The notes under the pieces were generated by a model, which was not told the DNA's origin, ran no database searches, and was given only the letters and a program-made list of their open reading frames with translations. 64,000 nucleotides of DNA from Nocardioides sp. Iso805N (lineage in GTDB: Bacteria > Actinomycetota > Actinomycetes > Propionibacteriales > Nocardioidaceae): contig NZ_KB822581.1 in the NCBI RefSeq assembly GCF_000364605.1, forward strand, positions 62,001 to 126,000, written 5' to 3'. Shown here one piece after another: positions 24,153 to 33,373 of the stretch. A program made the position numbers and the translations under genes. The first letter of the stretch is position 1, and every line of letters starts with the position of its first letter.

Positions 24153-25310
24153 GTGGACAGCCAGGCAGTGATCGATTTCGTTCGTGACTGCTACCGCACG
24201 ACCGAGTTCGTCCCGCTGCACGCACCGTCCTTCGAGGGCAACGAGCGTGCCTACGTCCTGGAGACGCTCGACTCGACGTTCGTCTCCAGCGTCGGTGCCT
24301 TCGTCGACCGCTTCGAGGAGAGCGTGGCGCGCCACACCGGGAGCGCGCATGCCGTCGCCACCGTGAACGGCACCGCCGCGCTGCACGCCGCGCTGCACGT
24401 CGCCGGCGTCACCTACGGCGACCTCGTGATCACCCAGCCGCTGACCTTCGTCGCCACCTGCAACGCCCTGCTCCAGCTGGGCGCCGCACCCGTCTTCGTC
24501 GACATCGAGCGCGTCTCGCTCGGCCTGGACCCCGACGCGGTCGAGGCCTGGCTGGTCGACAACGCCGTCCGCGACGGTGCCGGCTGCCGCCACCGCGACA
24601 CCGGCCGCCCGATCCGCGCGGTCGTCCCGATGCACACCTACGGCCACCCGGTGCGGCTCACCGAGCTGATGGCGGTGTGCGAGCGGTGGGGCCTGTGCCT
24701 GGTCGAGGACGCCGCGGAGAGCCTCGGCTCCCTCTACCGGGGGCGGCACACCGGCACCTTGGGCCGGTTCGGCGCGCTCAGCTTCAACGGCAACAAGATC
24801 CTGACGACCGGCGGCGGAGGCATGGTGCTGTGCCGCGAGGAGGCGGACGGCCGGCGGCTCAAGCACGTCACCACGACGGCCAAGGTCGCCCATGCTTATG
24901 AGTTCGTCCACGACGAGCCGGGCTTCAACTACCGGATGCCCAACCTCAACGCCGCGCTGGGCTGCGCCCAGATGGAGACCCTCGAGGCGCGACTGAGCGC
25001 GAAGCGGCGGCTGGCCGGACGCTACCGCGAGCTCTTCGCCGACAGCGCCTACGAATTCGTGGTCGAGCCCGACTACGCCCGCTCCAACTACTGGCTCAAC
25101 GCCGTGCTGTGCGCCGACCGCGCGCAGCGCGACGAGCTGCTCGAGACGACCAACGCCAACGGCGTCATGACCCGCCCCGCCTGGCAGCTGATGCACCGCT
25201 TGCCGATGCTCAGCGCCGCGCTGCGCGGCGACCTGCCGGTCGCCGAGGGTGTCGCCGACCGGCTCGTGAACCTGCCCAGCAGTCCTCCCTCGGAAGAGAG
25301 CCCGGCATGA
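24153..25310 (+). CDS. legC: PLP-dependent sugar aminotransferase, LegC family
   Basis: 385 residues, GTG start with GGGAAGG upstream. DegT/DnrJ/EryC1/StrS fold: PLP Lys K215 in SFNGNKILTTGGGG and D186 in VEDAAESLGS. The N-terminus (FVPLHAPSFEGNERAYVLETLDSTFVSS) is typical of the LegC branch. It transfers an amino group from glutamate to the 4-keto sugar made by the dehydratase. Its stop overlaps the next start as ATGA. Confidence 0.88.
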   Translation: MDSQAVIDFVRDCYRTTEFVPLHAPSFEGNERAYVLETLDSTFVSSVGAFVDRFEESVARHTGSAHAVATVNGTAALHAALHVAGVTYGDLVITQPLTFVATCNALLQLGAAPVFVDIERVSLGLDPDAVEAWLVDNAVRDGAGCRHRDTGRPIRAVVPMHTYGHPVRLTELMAVCERWGLCLVEDAAESLGSLYRGRHTGTLGRFGALSFNGNKILTTGGGGMVLCREEADGRRLKHVTTTAKVAHAYEFVHDEPGFNYRMPNLNAALGCAQMETLEARLSAKRRLAGRYRELFADSAYEFVVEPDYARSNYWLNAVLCADRAQRDELLETTNANGVMTRPAWQLMHRLPMLSAALRGDLPVAEGVADRLVNLPSSPPSEESPA

Positions 25311-26131
25311 CCATCGACACCGACGTCACGATCGACATCCTGGACCTCGACCGCTCCGCGGACCTCGCAAGGCATCGCGACGGGATCGCAGCATTGTTCG
25401 CCGGCGCCTTCGGCAAGCCGCTGGACCCCGAGCTGTGGGACTGGGCCTACCTGCGCAACCCGTTCGGCGATGCGATGGTCTCCGTCGCGATGCACCAGGG
25501 CCGATTGATCGGCCACTACGCCGTCATCCCGCTCGAGCTGCGCAATGACGAGGGTGGCCTCCGGGCCTATCTCTCGATGACCACGATGGTTGACGCGGAG
25601 TTCCGCATGCTCGGTCTGTTCAAGACGCTCGCCGAGCGGGTCTACGCCAGGATCGAGGAGAGGGGAGCCCCGGCCGTCGTGTGCGGGTTCCCGAACGACT
25701 CCTCGGCTCCCGGCTTCGAGCGCAAGCTCGGATGGACCATCCTGGACGACGTCCGCGTGGTCACCGTGGCCGGTGAGGAGCTGCGCGACCTGACGTCCGT
25801 GCTGCGCCGGCCCAGCGCGTCCTACTTCCTCGACATGGACACCCCGGAGGTCGCCCGTTGGCGCACCGGCAAGCCGGGACCGGCATGGTCGCTGCGCGAC
25901 GGCATCGGGCTCAAGCCGCACGCCGGCGGGCACGACCTCATGTACGTCGGCGACGCCGCTGCGCTGGCCGACGTCCGCGTCAGCGGGCCCGTCAACGTCT
26001 TGCTCGACCGTGCGCAGCTGGGGGATCGCTCCTATGGCGAGGCGTTCGACTACCGCTTCGGCTATCGCGCCTTCCAGCTGGCCCAGCCGGTCGACTTCTC
26101 CTTGCAGATGTGCCTCTCGGACGTGTTCTGA
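25307..26131 (+). CDS. GNAT-like N-acyltransferase
   Basis: 274 residues from the ATG at 25307. The pattern (LFAGAFGKPLDPELWDWAYLRNPFG, HYAVIPLELR, LRAYLSMTTMVDAEFRMLGLFKTL) fits GNAT proteins of sugar-island type: core acetyl-CoA fold with a C-terminal second half. The acyl donor could be acetyl-CoA or another CoA or amino-acid carrier. With the NeuD-like and beta-helix enzymes it is one of three acyltransferases in the island, so the sugar may carry an unusual acyl group. Confidence 0.7.
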   Translation: MTIDTDVTIDILDLDRSADLARHRDGIAALFAGAFGKPLDPELWDWAYLRNPFGDAMVSVAMHQGRLIGHYAVIPLELRNDEGGLRAYLSMTTMVDAEFRMLGLFKTLAERVYARIEERGAPAVVCGFPNDSSAPGFERKLGWTILDDVRVVTVAGEELRDLTSVLRRPSASYFLDMDTPEVARWRTGKPGPAWSLRDGIGLKPHAGGHDLMYVGDAAALADVRVSGPVNVLLDRAQLGDRSYGEAFDYRFGYRAFQLAQPVDFSLQMCLSDVF

Positions 26132-27285
26132 TGAAGGTCCTGGCGCTCACCTCGATCCGGTCGGACTACGACCTGATGTCGCCGCTGCTCGTCCGGCTGC
26201 GCGACGACGCGGACGTCGAGCTGCGCTTGATCGTCGGCGGAGCGCACAACTCGCCGAGCTTCGGTTCGACCCACCGGCAGGTCGAGGCGGACGGCTTCGA
26301 CGTACTGCTCCGGGTGGAGAGCCTCATCGACGCCGACACGAAGTCGGCACGGCTGAAGGGCGCAGCCGTCCTGTTGCTCTCGATCGTCGACGCGGTGAGC
26401 GGCTTCGCCCCGGACCTCATCCTCTATGCGGGCGACCGCGAGGAGGTCCTGATCGGCGCGATGCTGGGCGGCTACCTCGGCATCCCGACCGCCCATCTCT
26501 ACGCCGGAGACCACGCTGCCGACGGCTACATCGACAACCCCGTGCGGCACGCCGCCTCCAAGCTGTCCACGATCCAGCTGGTCAGCACCCAGGAGCATCA
26601 CGACCGCCTGCGTGCGATCGGGGAGCCGGAGGGCCGGATCTTCGTCGTCGGCAGCATCGCCCTGGATCGCTTCGCCGACGCCACCGCGGACGCGGGCGTC
26701 GTCGACCGGGTCGCCGGCCACCCCGTCGAGAGGCCGGCCGCGCTGTTCATCTACCACCCGATCGGGGACGAGGCTCAGCGGGCCGAGCGCATCGTCGCAG
26801 ACGCCATCGAGGCCCTCGTGGGGGAGGGCTTCCACGTCTTCGTGGGAGCGCCCAACTCCGACGCGGGGAACCGCTCGGTGCGGGCGGCGATCGAGCAGGC
26901 CGCGGCGCAACGGCACTGCACGGCCTACGGCAACCTTGCGAACGACGAGTTCGTCGCTCTGTTCAAGGCGGCCAAGATCATGGCCGGCAACTCCTCGGCC
27001 GGGCTCCTCGAGGCGGCGAGCATCCCGATCCCCGCCGTCAACATCGGCGCTCGGCAGCGCGGTCGCCTCGCCGGTCCCAACGTCGTCTTCGTCGGCGCCG
27101 GGCGCGATGAGATCCGGACGGGCATCGCGCACGCGGCCTCCGCCGAGTTCCGGGCCGCGCTGGCCGGCATGTCCAACCCCTACGGCGACGGACGCTCGGC
27201 CGAGCGCGTACATCGCCTGCTGAACTCGCTCGACCTGCCGTCCCTGCTGGCCAAGTCGGAGGATCCTCTCGATGAGCACGTCTGA
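26131..27285 (+). CDS. legG: UDP/GDP-sugar hydrolysing 2-epimerase, NeuC/LegG family
   Basis: 384 residues; start overlaps the previous stop as TGATG. Begins MKVLALTSIRSDYDLM, with ILYAGDREEVLIGA, HLYAGDHAADGYIDN and later MAGNSSAGLLEA, all hallmarks of NeuC/WecB GT-B-fold epimerases. It removes the nucleotide and inverts C2 to give the free manno-type diamino sugar, substrate of the synthase. Confidence 0.93.
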   Translation: MKVLALTSIRSDYDLMSPLLVRLRDDADVELRLIVGGAHNSPSFGSTHRQVEADGFDVLLRVESLIDADTKSARLKGAAVLLLSIVDAVSGFAPDLILYAGDREEVLIGAMLGGYLGIPTAHLYAGDHAADGYIDNPVRHAASKLSTIQLVSTQEHHDRLRAIGEPEGRIFVVGSIALDRFADATADAGVVDRVAGHPVERPAALFIYHPIGDEAQRAERIVADAIEALVGEGFHVFVGAPNSDAGNRSVRAAIEQAAAQRHCTAYGNLANDEFVALFKAAKIMAGNSSAGLLEAASIPIPAVNIGARQRGRLAGPNVVFVGAGRDEIRTGIAHAASAEFRAALAGMSNPYGDGRSAERVHRLLNSLDLPSLLAKSEDPLDEHV

Positions 27286-27940
27286 GCGCGTCCTGGTCGT
27301 CGCGCCGCACCCCGATGACGAGTCACTCGGCTGCGGCGGCACCCTGCTGCGCCATCGCGCCGAGGGCGCGGAGGTGCACTGGCTGATCGTCACCGACATG
27401 ACCCCCTCCTACGGCGCCGCGAGGATCGCCGCTCGGGAGCGGGAGATCGTGCAGGTCGCCGACCGCTACGGCTTCGCCGGCGTCCATCGTCTCGGCCTGC
27501 CGACCACCCAGCTCGACACCCTGCCGACGGGTGACGTCGTCGGCGCGATCGCCGGCGTGATCTCGTCCGTTGAGCCGGACACGGTCTACCTGCCGCACCG
27601 CCACGACGTTCACTCCGACCACACCGTCGTCTTCGACGCGACGGTGGCCGCCACGAAGAGCTTCCGGGCGCCGTCAGTGCGGGCGCTGCATGCCTACGAG
27701 ACGCTCTCGGAGACCGACTTCGCGCTGCGTCCCGACGGCGCCTTCCGGCCCACGCTGTACGTCGACGTCACCGACCACCTGGAGGGGAAGCAGCAGATCC
27801 TCGCCCTCTACGAGGGCGAGCTCCGCGACCTTCCGTTCCCGCGCAGCCCTCAGGCCGTGGCGGCGCTCGCAACGCTTCGCGGCGTACAGGCGGGCGTGCT
27901 GGCGGCCGAGGCGTTCATGACGCTGAAGGAGATCCGCTGA
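27272..27940 (+). CDS. PIG-L family (LmbE-like) deacetylase
   Basis: 222 residues, ATG overlapping the epimerase gene by 14 bases. Zinc site AHPDDE-type (APHPDDESLG, 11-20) and HRHDVHSDH. PIG-L enzymes remove acetyl groups from N-acetyl-sugars. A deacetylase is not part of the standard legionaminic route; wedged between epimerase and synthase genes it may free an amino group for a different acyl substitution by the island acyltransferases. Confidence 0.88.
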   Translation: MSTSERVLVVAPHPDDESLGCGGTLLRHRAEGAEVHWLIVTDMTPSYGAARIAAREREIVQVADRYGFAGVHRLGLPTTQLDTLPTGDVVGAIAGVISSVEPDTVYLPHRHDVHSDHTVVFDATVAATKSFRAPSVRALHAYETLSETDFALRPDGAFRPTLYVDVTDHLEGKQQILALYEGELRDLPFPRSPQAVAALATLRGVQAGVLAAEAFMTLKEIR

Positions 27941-29025
27941 TGGGTGTGACAGTGATCGCCGAGGCCGGTGTCAACCACAACGGCGACCCCGACCTGGCGC
28001 TGCGTCTCGTCGACGCGGCGAAGGAGGCCGGGGCCGACGTGGTGAAGTTCCAGACCTTCCTCGCCGACCAGCTCGTCGCGCCGGGCGCGGCCCGGGCCAC
28101 CTACCAGGAGCGCAACACCGGCGGGGCGGAGTCGCAGCTGGAGATGCTGCGTCGCCTCGAGCTCGGCTTCGCCGAGCACCATCGCGTCATCGAGCACTGC
28201 CGCCAGGTCGGCATCGCGTTCCTCTCCACCGCCTTCGACTTCACCAGCCTGGCGTTCCTGACCGGCGAGGTCGGGCTCACCACCCTCAAGGTCCCGTCGG
28301 GGGAGTTGACCAACGCCCCGTTCCTGCTGGCCCACGCACGCGCTGCGCAGCGGCTGATCGTCTCGACCGGGATGGCGACGCTGGGTGAGATCGAGGCGGC
28401 GCTCGGCGTGCTCGCCTTCGGTCTCACCGCCGCGGCCGACGAGTCGCCGTCGCCGGAGGCCTTCGCAGCCGCCTATGCCGGCCAAGCCGGACGCCTGGCC
28501 CTCACCGAGCGGGTGACGCTGCTGCACTGCACCAGCGACTACCCGGCGTCACCCGACCAGGTGAACCTCGCCGCGATGCCGGCGATGGGTGCGGCCTTCG
28601 GGCTCGCCTACGGCTACTCGGACCACACCGCGGGCATCGCGGTGCCGATCGCGGCGGCGGCACTCGGCGCCACCGTGGTCGAGAAGCACTTCACCCTCGA
28701 CCGCAGCCTACCGGGGCCCGACCACCAGGCCTCCCTGGAGCCGGCGCAGCTGGCCGCGATGGTGAGCGGCATCCGTGAGATCGAGGTCGCCCTCGGCGAC
28801 CCGGTGAAGCGGCCGCAGCCCGCGGAGCTGCCCCATCGCAGCATCGCCCGCAAGAGCCTCGTCGCGCTCGGGCCGATCGCCGCCGGCGAGGCCTTCTCCG
28901 AGCAGACGCTCGGCGTGATGCGCCCGGGCACCGGCATGTCGCCGTACGCCTATTGGGATCTCCTCGGCGCCGAGGCGAGCCGCGACTACGCCGCCGGTGA
29001 GCTGATCTGCGAGGGCCGGCGATGA
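27940..29025 (+). CDS. legI: N-acetylneuraminate/legionaminate synthase, NeuB/LegI family
   Basis: 361 residues, TGATG start. NeuB catalytic domain: VIAEAGVNHNGDPDLA, VKFQTF, VPSGELTNAPFL, GYSDHTAGI, VEKHFTLDR. C-terminal SAF/antifreeze-like domain from about residue 295 (HRSIARKSLVALGPIAAGEAFSE). Condenses the diamino sugar with phosphoenolpyruvate to a nonulosonic acid. The Leg name, not Neu, is favoured by the dehydratase and aminotransferase in the operon. Confidence 0.93.
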   Translation: MGVTVIAEAGVNHNGDPDLALRLVDAAKEAGADVVKFQTFLADQLVAPGAARATYQERNTGGAESQLEMLRRLELGFAEHHRVIEHCRQVGIAFLSTAFDFTSLAFLTGEVGLTTLKVPSGELTNAPFLLAHARAAQRLIVSTGMATLGEIEAALGVLAFGLTAAADESPSPEAFAAAYAGQAGRLALTERVTLLHCTSDYPASPDQVNLAAMPAMGAAFGLAYGYSDHTAGIAVPIAAAALGATVVEKHFTLDRSLPGPDHQASLEPAQLAAMVSGIREIEVALGDPVKRPQPAELPHRSIARKSLVALGPIAAGEAFSEQTLGVMRPGTGMSPYAYWDLLGAEASRDYAAGELICEGRR

Positions 29026-30077
29026 AGGACTGGCGCGCCATCCGGCTCTGTCCCGAGGCCACCATCCGCGACGCGATGCGCGTGATCGACGCCGGCGCGG
29101 CCGGCATCGCGCTGATCTGTGCCGACGACGACCGACTGCTCGGCACGGTCTCCGACGGCGACATCCGGCGGGCCCTGCTGGCCGACCGGGAGATGTCGGA
29201 CCGCGCGTACGACGTCGCCAACCTGCGGCCGCGGGTCGCGCACGCGAGCACGGACCGGGTCGTGCTGCTCGACCTCATGCGTCGGCACGGGGTCACGCTG
29301 ATGCCCCTGGTCGACGCCGCCGGGCAGGTGCAGGCGGTTCGGACCCTCACCCAGCTCCTGGAGCGTCCGCAGCTGGACAACCCGATCTTCATCATGGCAG
29401 GCGGGTTCGGCACCCGCCTGCACCCGCTGACCGCTGACACCCCGAAGCCGATGCTGAAGGTCGGCGACAAGCCGATGCTGCAGCACCTCGTCGAGCGGTT
29501 CGTCAGGCAGGGGTTCACCCGCTTCTACGTCTCCACCCACTACCTGCCGGAGAAGATCCGGCAGCACTTCGGCGACGGATCGGCGTACGGCGCGCGGATC
29601 ACCTACGTCCACGAGGACCAGCCGCTCGGCACCGGTGGGGCGCTCGGCCTTCTTCCCGGCGGTCTGCCGGAGCTGCCGCTGCTGATGATCAACGGCGACG
29701 TGCTCACCAACGTCGACTTCACCCGGCTGCTGCGCCATCACGAGCGGAGCAGCCGGCTGGCGACGATGTGCGTGCGGGAGTACGAGTACCAGGTGCCCTA
29801 CGGCGTGGTGCAGAGCGCCGAGGACGTCGTCACCGGGATGGTCGAGAAGCCGGTGCACCGCTATCACGTCAACACCGGCATCTACGTGCTCGACCCGGAG
29901 GTCGTCCGGAGCGTCCGGCCCGGGACGCGCATCGACATGCCGACGCTCCTGGAGAACGTCGTGGGGGACGGCGGCGGGGTCGGGATCTACAGCTCCTTCG
30001 ACTACTGGCTCGACATCGGCCGGCTCGATGACTACGAACGAGCTCAGCAGGACATCGGGATCGTGGGCCTGACGTGA
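29022..30077 (+). CDS. CBS-domain sugar-1-phosphate nucleotidyltransferase (PtmE-like)
   Basis: 351 residues, ATGA overlap. Two CBS motifs (about 1-115; LGTVSDGDIRRALL) precede a nucleotidyltransferase domain (MAGGFGTRLHPLTADTPKPML, GTGGALGLL, NGDVLTNVDF). Same architecture as Campylobacter PtmE, which makes GDP-glucosamine for legionaminic acid, so the pathway here may use GDP-linked rather than UDP-linked intermediates. Confidence 0.88.
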   Translation: MKDWRAIRLCPEATIRDAMRVIDAGAAGIALICADDDRLLGTVSDGDIRRALLADREMSDRAYDVANLRPRVAHASTDRVVLLDLMRRHGVTLMPLVDAAGQVQAVRTLTQLLERPQLDNPIFIMAGGFGTRLHPLTADTPKPMLKVGDKPMLQHLVERFVRQGFTRFYVSTHYLPEKIRQHFGDGSAYGARITYVHEDQPLGTGGALGLLPGGLPELPLLMINGDVLTNVDFTRLLRHHERSSRLATMCVREYEYQVPYGVVQSAEDVVTGMVEKPVHRYHVNTGIYVLDPEVVRSVRPGTRIDMPTLLENVVGDGGGVGIYSSFDYWLDIGRLDDYERAQQDIGIVGLT

Positions 30078-30775
30078 GCACCTACGCCTTCACCTTCGCC
30101 CGGGGCGGCTCCAAGGGCCTGCCGGGCAAGAACATCCGCCCGCTCGCCGGCAAGCCGCTGCTGCACTACGCCATCGAGGCGGCGCTGGCGACGCCCGAGA
30201 TCGAGCGCGTGTTCGTCTCGACCGACGACGCCCAGATCGCTGCCGTCGCTCGCGCCGGCGGAGCCGAGGTGATCGACCGTCCGGCGGAGCTCGCCGGCGA
30301 CACCGCTCCCGAGTGGCTCTCCTGGCGGCACGCCGTCGACTGGGTCGAGGCCCGCTACGGCGCGTTCGACACGTTCGTCAGCCTGCCGGCGACCACTCCG
30401 CTGCGCGTGCCCGGCGACGTCTCCGGCGTGCTCAGGGTGCTGGCGGGTACGCCGGCGGCCGGCGTGGCCATCGCCGTCGCCCGGGCCGCGGACAATCCGT
30501 ACTTCAACATGGTGGTCCGCGACGGCGACGGCGTCGTACGCCGCATGATCGAGCCGGATCCGCCGTTGGCGCGGCGTCAGGATGCGCCGGTGGCCTTCGT
30601 CGTCGCCGGGTCGGTCTACGCGACCACCCCCGGATTCATCCGGACGCACGACGCCTACTTCGAGGGCACCGTCGCCTCCTTCGAGGTGCCCCGCGAGCGG
30701 GCCGTCGACATCGACGAGCCGATCGACCTGCGACTCGCGGAGGCGATCCTCGCCGGCGAGGGCGGCGCTGGCTGA
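30074..30775 (+). CDS. legF: CMP-nonulosonate cytidylyltransferase, NeuA/LegF family
   Basis: 233 residues, GTG start overlapping the previous stop. FARGGSKGLPGKNIRPLAGKPLL is the nucleotide-binding signature; SLPATTPLRVPGDV and the later DIDEPIDLRLAEAIL match CMP-sialate synthetases. Activates the acid as its CMP form, donor for the transferases downstream. Completes the precursor pathway. Confidence 0.93.
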   Translation: MSTYAFTFARGGSKGLPGKNIRPLAGKPLLHYAIEAALATPEIERVFVSTDDAQIAAVARAGGAEVIDRPAELAGDTAPEWLSWRHAVDWVEARYGAFDTFVSLPATTPLRVPGDVSGVLRVLAGTPAAGVAIAVARAADNPYFNMVVRDGDGVVRRMIEPDPPLARRQDAPVAFVVAGSVYATTPGFIRTHDAYFEGTVASFEVPRERAVDIDEPIDLRLAEAILAGEGGAG

Positions 30776-30861
30776 CCCGCTGGCCGATCCGCTGATCGAC
30801 TCGCGCAGGTCTTGACCCTGATAGGACTCAAGCCCTGGGACGTCCCTGCCGATGGAAGGTC

Positions 30862-32397
30862 GTGACCTCTGCGACGACCGCTCCTCAGCACCCGGCCTCC
30901 TCGGCCGCGGTCGACTACATCGTCGTCCAGGCGGGCGGCAAGGGCACCCGGCTGGAGCACCTGACCGCGAATAAGCCCAAGGCGCTGGTTCCGGTGGAGA
31001 ACCTGCCGATGCTCTTCCACCTGTTCCGGCAGTTCCCGGACAAGAGGTTCGTCATCATCGCGGACTATCACCGCGAGGTGCTCCGCGAGTACCTCGCCAG
31101 CTTCGCCGAGGTGGACTACCAGGTGGTCGACGCCTCCGGCGGCGGCACCTGCGGCGGCGTGGGCCAGGCGCTGGAGCTGATCCCCGCCGACGCGCCGTTC
31201 ATGCTGGTCTGGTCCGACCTCATCCTCCCCACCACCTTCGAGCTGCCCGCCGAGGCCGGGGACTACATCGGGATCTCGCAGACCTTCGAGTGCCGCTGGA
31301 GCTACCGCGACGGCGAGCTCGTCGAGGAGCGCTCGACCGAACGCGGCGTCGCCGGGCTCTTCGTCCTGCGGGACGCCGCGGTGCTCAAGGACGTCCCGGA
31401 GAGTGGCGAGCTGGTCCGCTGGATGCAGCAGCAGGGCCTCACCTTCACCGAGCTAGGCCTGGCAGGCACCCGCGAGTTCGGGCTGCTCTCGGAGTACCGG
31501 GCGCTGCCGCAGCTGAAGGTCCGCCCCTTCAACCGGATGACCGTCGCGGGGGACCGGGTGATCAAGGAGGCGATCGACGAGCAGGGCCGCAAGCTCGCCA
31601 CCGACGAGCGCGCCTGGTACGAGTACGCCGCCGCTCACGGAGTCGCCGGGATCCCCGTCGTACACGACACCCACCCGCTGGTCCTGGAGCGCATCGACGG
31701 CGGCAACGTCTACGAGTACGGCGACCTCTCCCGCGACGCCAAGCGCGGCATCCTGACCGATCTGAGCGAGGCGCTCACCCGCCTGCACGAGATCGAGACG
31801 GTGCCGGCCGACTCCTTCAGCCTCAAGGACGCGTACTTCTCCAAGACGATGGACCGGCTGAGCCGGATCCGTGACCTGGTGCCCTTCGCCGACCAGCGCA
31901 CCATCACCGTCAACGGCCGGCAGTGTCGCAACGTCTACTTCCACCAGCGCGATCTCGAGCGCGCCCTCGACGCCCTGCGCTGCGAGCGCTTCACCTTCAT
32001 CCACGGCGACTGCACCTTCTCCAACCTGATGCTGCGCGGCGGCACCGAGCCGGTGCTGATCGACCCGCGGGGCTACTTCGGCCACACCAAGCTCTTCGGT
32101 GACCCGAACTACGACTGGGCGAAGCTCTATTACTCAGTCGTCGGCAACTACGACCGATTCAACCTGCGTGAGTTCCGGCTCGGCATCGGTGACGAGGTCT
32201 CCCTGGAGATCGTCTCCAACCGCTGGGAGGAGCTCGAGGACGACTTCTTCGCGCTCAGCGGTGCCGATCGGCGCACGATCAAGCTGCTGCACGCGGTGAT
32301 CTGGCTCTCGCTGACCACCTACGCGTGGCAGGACTACGACTCGGTCTGCGGGGCCTTCTACAACGGTCTGTACCACCTTGAGGGGGCCCTGGGATGA
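30862..32397 (+). CDS. Fused nucleotidyltransferase / choline-kinase-like phosphotransferase
   Basis: 511 residues, GTG start. Residues ~18-240 are a nucleotidyltransferase (VQAGGKGTRLEHLTANKPKA). From ~260 on there is an aminoglycoside/choline-kinase-like domain: LVLERIDGGNVYEYG, FIHGDCTFSNLML (HGDxxxxN) and LIDPRGYFG as the metal-binding DxxG. LicC and LicA do these two steps for phosphocholine in separate proteins; here they are fused in reverse order. It probably phosphorylates and nucleotide-activates a small alcohol or sugar, identity unknown. Its stop overlaps the SIS gene. Confidence 0.78.
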   Translation: MTSATTAPQHPASSAAVDYIVVQAGGKGTRLEHLTANKPKALVPVENLPMLFHLFRQFPDKRFVIIADYHREVLREYLASFAEVDYQVVDASGGGTCGGVGQALELIPADAPFMLVWSDLILPTTFELPAEAGDYIGISQTFECRWSYRDGELVEERSTERGVAGLFVLRDAAVLKDVPESGELVRWMQQQGLTFTELGLAGTREFGLLSEYRALPQLKVRPFNRMTVAGDRVIKEAIDEQGRKLATDERAWYEYAAAHGVAGIPVVHDTHPLVLERIDGGNVYEYGDLSRDAKRGILTDLSEALTRLHEIETVPADSFSLKDAYFSKTMDRLSRIRDLVPFADQRTITVNGRQCRNVYFHQRDLERALDALRCERFTFIHGDCTFSNLMLRGGTEPVLIDPRGYFGHTKLFGDPNYDWAKLYYSVVGNYDRFNLREFRLGIGDEVSLEIVSNRWEELEDDFFALSGADRRTIKLLHAVIWLSLTTYAWQDYDSVCGAFYNGLYHLEGALG

Positions 32398-32999
32398 ACC
32401 ACTTCGACGAGACGATCCGGCTGCTGGGCGACGCCCTGCGCTCGGTCCGCGACGACGAGTACGAGGGCCTGAAGGCGGACGCGCTGGCGACCGTCGCCGC
32501 GGGCGGCAAGCTCGTCTTCTCCGGCCTCGGCAAGAACGTCCCGATCTGCGAGAAGGTCGTCGGGACGCTCAACTCGGTCGGCATCCCGGCCGCCTTCATG
32601 CACACCAACTCCGCCGTCCACGGCGACCTGGGCATCGTCCGTGACGGCGACCTCGTGGTCGTGCTGAGCAAGAGCGGCGAGACCTCGGAGTCGGTCCACC
32701 TCGTCGACCTGCTCAAGGCCCAGGGGCGGCGCTGCTCGACCTGGCTGCTCTCCTTCAGCCGGACGAGCACCCTCTACCGCGAGGTGCCGCAGCGGCTCAT
32801 CCTCGAGCTCGAGCACGAAGGCGACGCCTGGGACATCCTCCCGAACAACTCGACCGTGCTGAACCTGCTGGTGCTGCAGCAGCTGGCGATGGACCTGGTC
32901 GGAGCCCTGTGCGTGCCGGTCGAGACGCTGCACCAGAACCACCCCGGAGGGGCGATCGGCGTACGCCTGGACAACGCCCGCATCCCCGGTCCGCGTTGA
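32394..32999 (+). CDS. SIS-domain sugar-phosphate isomerase, KdsD/KpsF-like without CBS
   Basis: 201 residues. SIS domain: KLVFSGLGKNVPICEKVVG, HTNSAVHGDLGIV, VVLSKSGETSES, and the HPGGAIG near the C-terminus that is typical of arabinose-5-phosphate isomerases. The C-terminal CBS pair of KdsD is missing. Likely interconverts a ketose- and aldose-phosphate feeding the adjacent activation enzyme. Starts within the upstream gene (ATGA). Confidence 0.82.
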   Translation: MNHFDETIRLLGDALRSVRDDEYEGLKADALATVAAGGKLVFSGLGKNVPICEKVVGTLNSVGIPAAFMHTNSAVHGDLGIVRDGDLVVVLSKSGETSESVHLVDLLKAQGRRCSTWLLSFSRTSTLYREVPQRLILELEHEGDAWDILPNNSTVLNLLVLQQLAMDLVGALCVPVETLHQNHPGGAIGVRLDNARIPGPR

Positions 33000-33373
33000 T
33001 GTCGGAGCTGACGCTCTCGCCGCTGGGCCACACCTGGATCCTCGACCTCGACGGCACCCTGGTGAAGCACAACGGCCACCTGGTCGACGGCGAGGACACC
33101 CTGCTGGACGGCGCGAAGCCGTTCCTGGCGCAGATCCCCGACGGTGACATGATCCTGATCGTGACCGCACGCTCCGAGCAGCACCGCGAGAGCACCGAGG
33201 CGTTCCTGCACGGGCAGGGCGTCCGGTTCGACCACATCGTCTTCGGTGCGCCGTACGGCGAGCGGATCGTGGTCAACGACGCCAAGCCCTCGGGCCTGGT
33301 CACGGCGCTGGCGGTGAGCACCCCTCGCGACACGGCTCCGGACCTCTCCATCGCCGTGGACGAGAGCCTGTGA
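32999..33373 (+). CDS. Small HAD-family phosphatase
   Basis: 124 residues, TGATG start. HAD motif I DLDGTLV (16-22), motif II in LIVTARSE, and late acidic residues ending VNDAKPSG. Very short HAD, resembling those in polysaccharide islands next to SIS isomerases, where they dephosphorylate a sugar phosphate. Probable third step of the second activation module. Confidence 0.78.
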   Translation: MSELTLSPLGHTWILDLDGTLVKHNGHLVDGEDTLLDGAKPFLAQIPDGDMILIVTARSEQHRESTEAFLHGQGVRFDHIVFGAPYGERIVVNDAKPSGLVTALAVSTPRDTAPDLSIAVDESL

